Under the pieces are notes generated by a model. The model saw nothing but the letters and a program-made list of their open reading frames with translations. It was not told where the DNA came from and did not search any database. Of a stretch of DNA of 10,659 nucleotides, positions 9,152-10,659 are shown in pieces. The stretch is from Microbacteriaceae bacterium (GTDB taxonomy: Bacteria; Actinomycetota; Actinomycetes; Actinomycetales; Microbacteriaceae): contig CANKTR010000021.1 in the NCBI GenBank assembly GCA_947486475.1, positions 1 to 10,659 on the forward strand, in the 5' to 3' direction. Both the position numbers and the translations under genes were made by a program. Numbering within the stretch: position 1 is the stretch's first letter; each line of letters starts with the position of its first letter.

Positions 9152-10315
9152 CTACTGCTTTGCGACCGCGAGCGCCCGAGTCGAGGCGTCGGACTCGACG
9201 AATTCCTCGGTGTCGAATGGAATTCCGAACGCAAATTCGGTCGCCCACGACAACCACACCTTCGATCCCGCAGCCACAATGTCGCCGTCGTTCTGCTCGA
9301 ACACCGTCATCGGTTTCACACCGGGCATGTCAACGACGTACTGGGTCGATACCCCCGTGAACGAGGTGTCCACGACGGTTCCCGGCCCGAGGACGGTGCG
9401 GGACGACGACACGGCGGGTTCCTTGCGCGAGATCGCGATCTTCTCCGGGCGCACGCCGACCGTGATTTGCCCCGACGTGACTTTTGACCGGCTCGCGAGG
9501 ACGTCGATTGTTCGATTCCCCACGGTCACGGAAAGCGTGTTCCCGCTCGTCTTCGCGACAACGCCGTCGAACAGATTCGATTGGCCGAGGAAGGTCGCGA
9601 CAAACCGGGTTGCGGGCAGTTCGTAGAGTTCCGCGGGCGGTCCCATCTGTTCGATGCGTCCCTTATTCATGACCGCGACCGTGTCCGCCATCGTCATGGC
9701 TTCTTCCTGGTCGTGGGTGACGTGCAAGAACGTGAGACCGACTTCGGACTGAATCGCCTTGAGCTCGATTTGCATCTGCCGACGCAGTTTGAGGTCGAGC
9801 GCACCGAGGGGTTCGTCCAACAAGAGCAACGCGGGACGGTTGACGACGGCGCGTGCCAGCGCAACACGCTGTTGCTGTCCACCGGAGAGTTGAGTCGGCT
9901 TTCGGTCCGAGGCGTGATCCAGTTCGACCAATTGGAGCGCTTCGTGAGCGAGTCGAATCGCGTCTTTCACTCCCCGTTGCTTCAAACCAAAGGCGACGTT
10001 CTCGAGCACGCTCATGTGCGGGAACAACGCGTAGGACTGAAACACCGTGTTGGTCGGGCGATTATGCGGTTTGATGTTGGACACGTCTTTCCCGCCCAAC
10101 AGAATCTTGCCCGCCGTCGGTTCCTCGAGCCCCGAGATCAGGCGCAGCGTCGTCGTTTTGCCGCAACCAGAAGGGCCCAGCAGGGCGAAAAATGACCCCG
10201 CCGGAACGGTGAAACTCACGTTGTCCACCGCGGTGAATCCCGGGAACTGCTTGGTCACACCAACCAGTTCGAGGTCAGCGCCGCCCGTTGCGAAATCGCT
10301 CTGTTGCTTAGCCAC
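9152..10315 (-). CDS. potA: Polyamine-type ABC transporter ATP-binding protein
   Basis: The ATPase subunit that powers uptake, acting as a dimer on the cytoplasmic side. All motifs are intact: Walker A GPSGCGKTT (47-55, Lys53), Q-loop Gln93 in VFQSYALFPHM, signature LSGGQQQR (143-150), Walker B LLLLDEP (163-169, Glu168), D-loop GALD, and the switch His201 in VTHDQEEAM. The C-terminal part (about 245-365) is a TOBE-type domain with VGVRPEKI and a later TGVSTQYVV strand, typical of PotA, where it takes part in regulation. At 387 residues it is of usual length. The GTG start at 10315-10313 is the only reasonable one, since the ABC domain begins by residue 15; no strong ribosome-binding site is seen. 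It follows the binding-protein gene by 28 bases. Iron or opine-type importers share this ATPase family, so the name rests on the whole operon. Confidence 0.92.
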   Translation of the reverse strand: MAKQQSDFATGGADLELVGVTKQFPGFTAVDNVSFTVPAGSFFALLGPSGCGKTTTLRLISGLEEPTAGKILLGGKDVSNIKPHNRPTNTVFQSYALFPHMSVLENVAFGLKQRGVKDAIRLAHEALQLVELDHASDRKPTQLSGGQQQRVALARAVVNRPALLLLDEPLGALDLKLRRQMQIELKAIQSEVGLTFLHVTHDQEEAMTMADTVAVMNKGRIEQMGPPAELYELPATRFVATFLGQSNLFDGVVAKTSGNTLSVTVGNRTIDVLASRSKVTSGQITVGVRPEKIAISRKEPAVSSSRTVLGPGTVVDTSFTGVSTQYVVDMPGVKPMTVFEQNDGDIVAAGSKVWLSWATEFAFGIPFDTEEFVESDASTRALAVAKQ

Positions 10316-10343
10316 GTCACACTATTTCTTCGCGTTGCCGCGA

Positions 10344-10659
10344 TTAGCCGAGAATGATGGCCTGGAAAGCGGCCTGGAATTCGTTTTCCTCGGCATCCGA
10401 CAGCGATCGGAAGATGTGCACTTGCGCGAGCGTCTCGTCGTTCGGGAAAATCAACTGGTTTTCCGCGAGAGCCGGATCAATCTTGACGGCTTCCTCGTAT
10501 GCGCCTTGGACGGGGGTGACGTAGTTGACCCACGCCGCGACCTGTGCCGCAATCGCGGGGTCGTAGTACCAGTTGATGAGCTTCTCGGCGTTGGTCTTGC
10601 GGGGGCTTCCGATCGGAATCATGAACGTGTCGTTCCAGAACGTTCCGCCCGAGTCGGGC
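10344..10659 (-). CDS. potD: Polyamine-type periplasmic-binding protein, 3' part (runs off the window)
   Basis: The C-terminal 104 residues of an extracellular solute-binding protein; the frame is open to the window edge, so an internal ATG at 10622 is not the start. The fragment shows GGTFWNDTFMIPIGSPRKTN, NAEKLINWYYDPAIAAQVA, VNYVTPVQGA and a closing ENQLIFPNDE region. This is the normal C-terminus of PotD/PotF-class proteins, in which W and the NAEK-INY-DP segment line the ligand cleft and the VNY-P-GA step follows. In actinobacteria the mature protein is usually a lipoprotein; the N-terminus is not visible here. It is the first gene of the importer seen in the window, 28 bases ahead of potA. 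Ligand (putrescine, spermidine or another amine) cannot be told from this fragment. Confidence 0.88.
   Translation of the reverse strand, partial: PDSGGTFWNDTFMIPIGSPRKTNAEKLINWYYDPAIAAQVAAWVNYVTPVQGAYEEAVKIDPALAENQLIFPNDETLAQVHIFRSLSDAEENEFQAAFQAIILG

Noticed and set aside
8358..9257. Minus-strand frame of 299 codons covering potB in another register
   Set aside because: It spans the coding region of the permease, crosses the potA/potB junction, and gives an Arg/His-rich product without membrane segments, whereas the potB frame has six and an EAA loop.
10344..10622. Complete small gene of 92 codons starting at ATG 10622
   Set aside because: The same frame stays open to the window edge and upstream codons continue the binding-protein motif (GGTFWNDTF), so this ATG is internal to a truncated potD.

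Overview
The window reads as ordinary, densely packed chromosome of a GC-rich actinobacterium (roughly 60% GC by eye). Three things point to the Micrococcales, most likely a compact-genome member of the Microbacteriaceae: the ligA / gatC / gatA neighbourhood, the form of LigA (long insertion in the first helix-hairpin-helix region), and the two-domain FKBP lipoprotein. This placement is an inference from protein character; no database comparison was possible. No gap between genes exceeds about 90 bases. I see no rRNA, tRNA, CRISPR array, insertion sequence, integrase, phage gene or toxin-antitoxin pair.

Layout. (1) Bases 1-886, minus strand: gatC then gatA (5' part only), subunits of the Asp-tRNA(Asn)/Glu-tRNA(Gln) amidotransferase, joined by a GTGA overlap. 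(2) 975-1388, plus strand: a small META-domain lipoprotein lying against the direction of its neighbours. (3) 1385-5095, minus strand: OsmC-family protein, tandem-FKBP lipoprotein and NAD-dependent DNA ligase, separated by gaps of 47 and 43 bases; each gap holds a short inverted repeat. (4) 5144-7437, plus strand: a two-gene operon of a GabT-type aminotransferase and a zinc-type (Rhizobium etli-like) L-asparaginase, overlapping at TAATG. (5) 7434-10659, minus strand: a polyamine-type ABC importer in the order binding protein (3' part only), ATPase, permease, permease, running towards the gabT operon.

How the genes fit together. GatCA and LigA are housekeeping. The FKBP and META proteins are predicted lipoproteins of the cell envelope. 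OsmC probably removes organic peroxides. The right half looks like a nitrogen-scavenging island: the importer brings in putrescine, spermidine or a related amine, GabT takes the amino group off GABA (a putrescine breakdown product) or a similar omega-amino acid, and the asparaginase releases ammonia from asparagine. The shared role is inferred from position; substrates are not proven by sequence.

Packing is the most distinctive property. Two unrelated convergent gene pairs end with their stop codons interlocked in the same four bases, CTAA. Two same-strand pairs overlap by GTGA. Several genes lack a good Shine-Dalgarno sequence, and some have a -10-like hexamer just ahead of the start codon, suggesting leaderless or near-leaderless transcripts. 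I found no convincing evidence of an undescribed system; the findings are refinements of a normal core-genome region.
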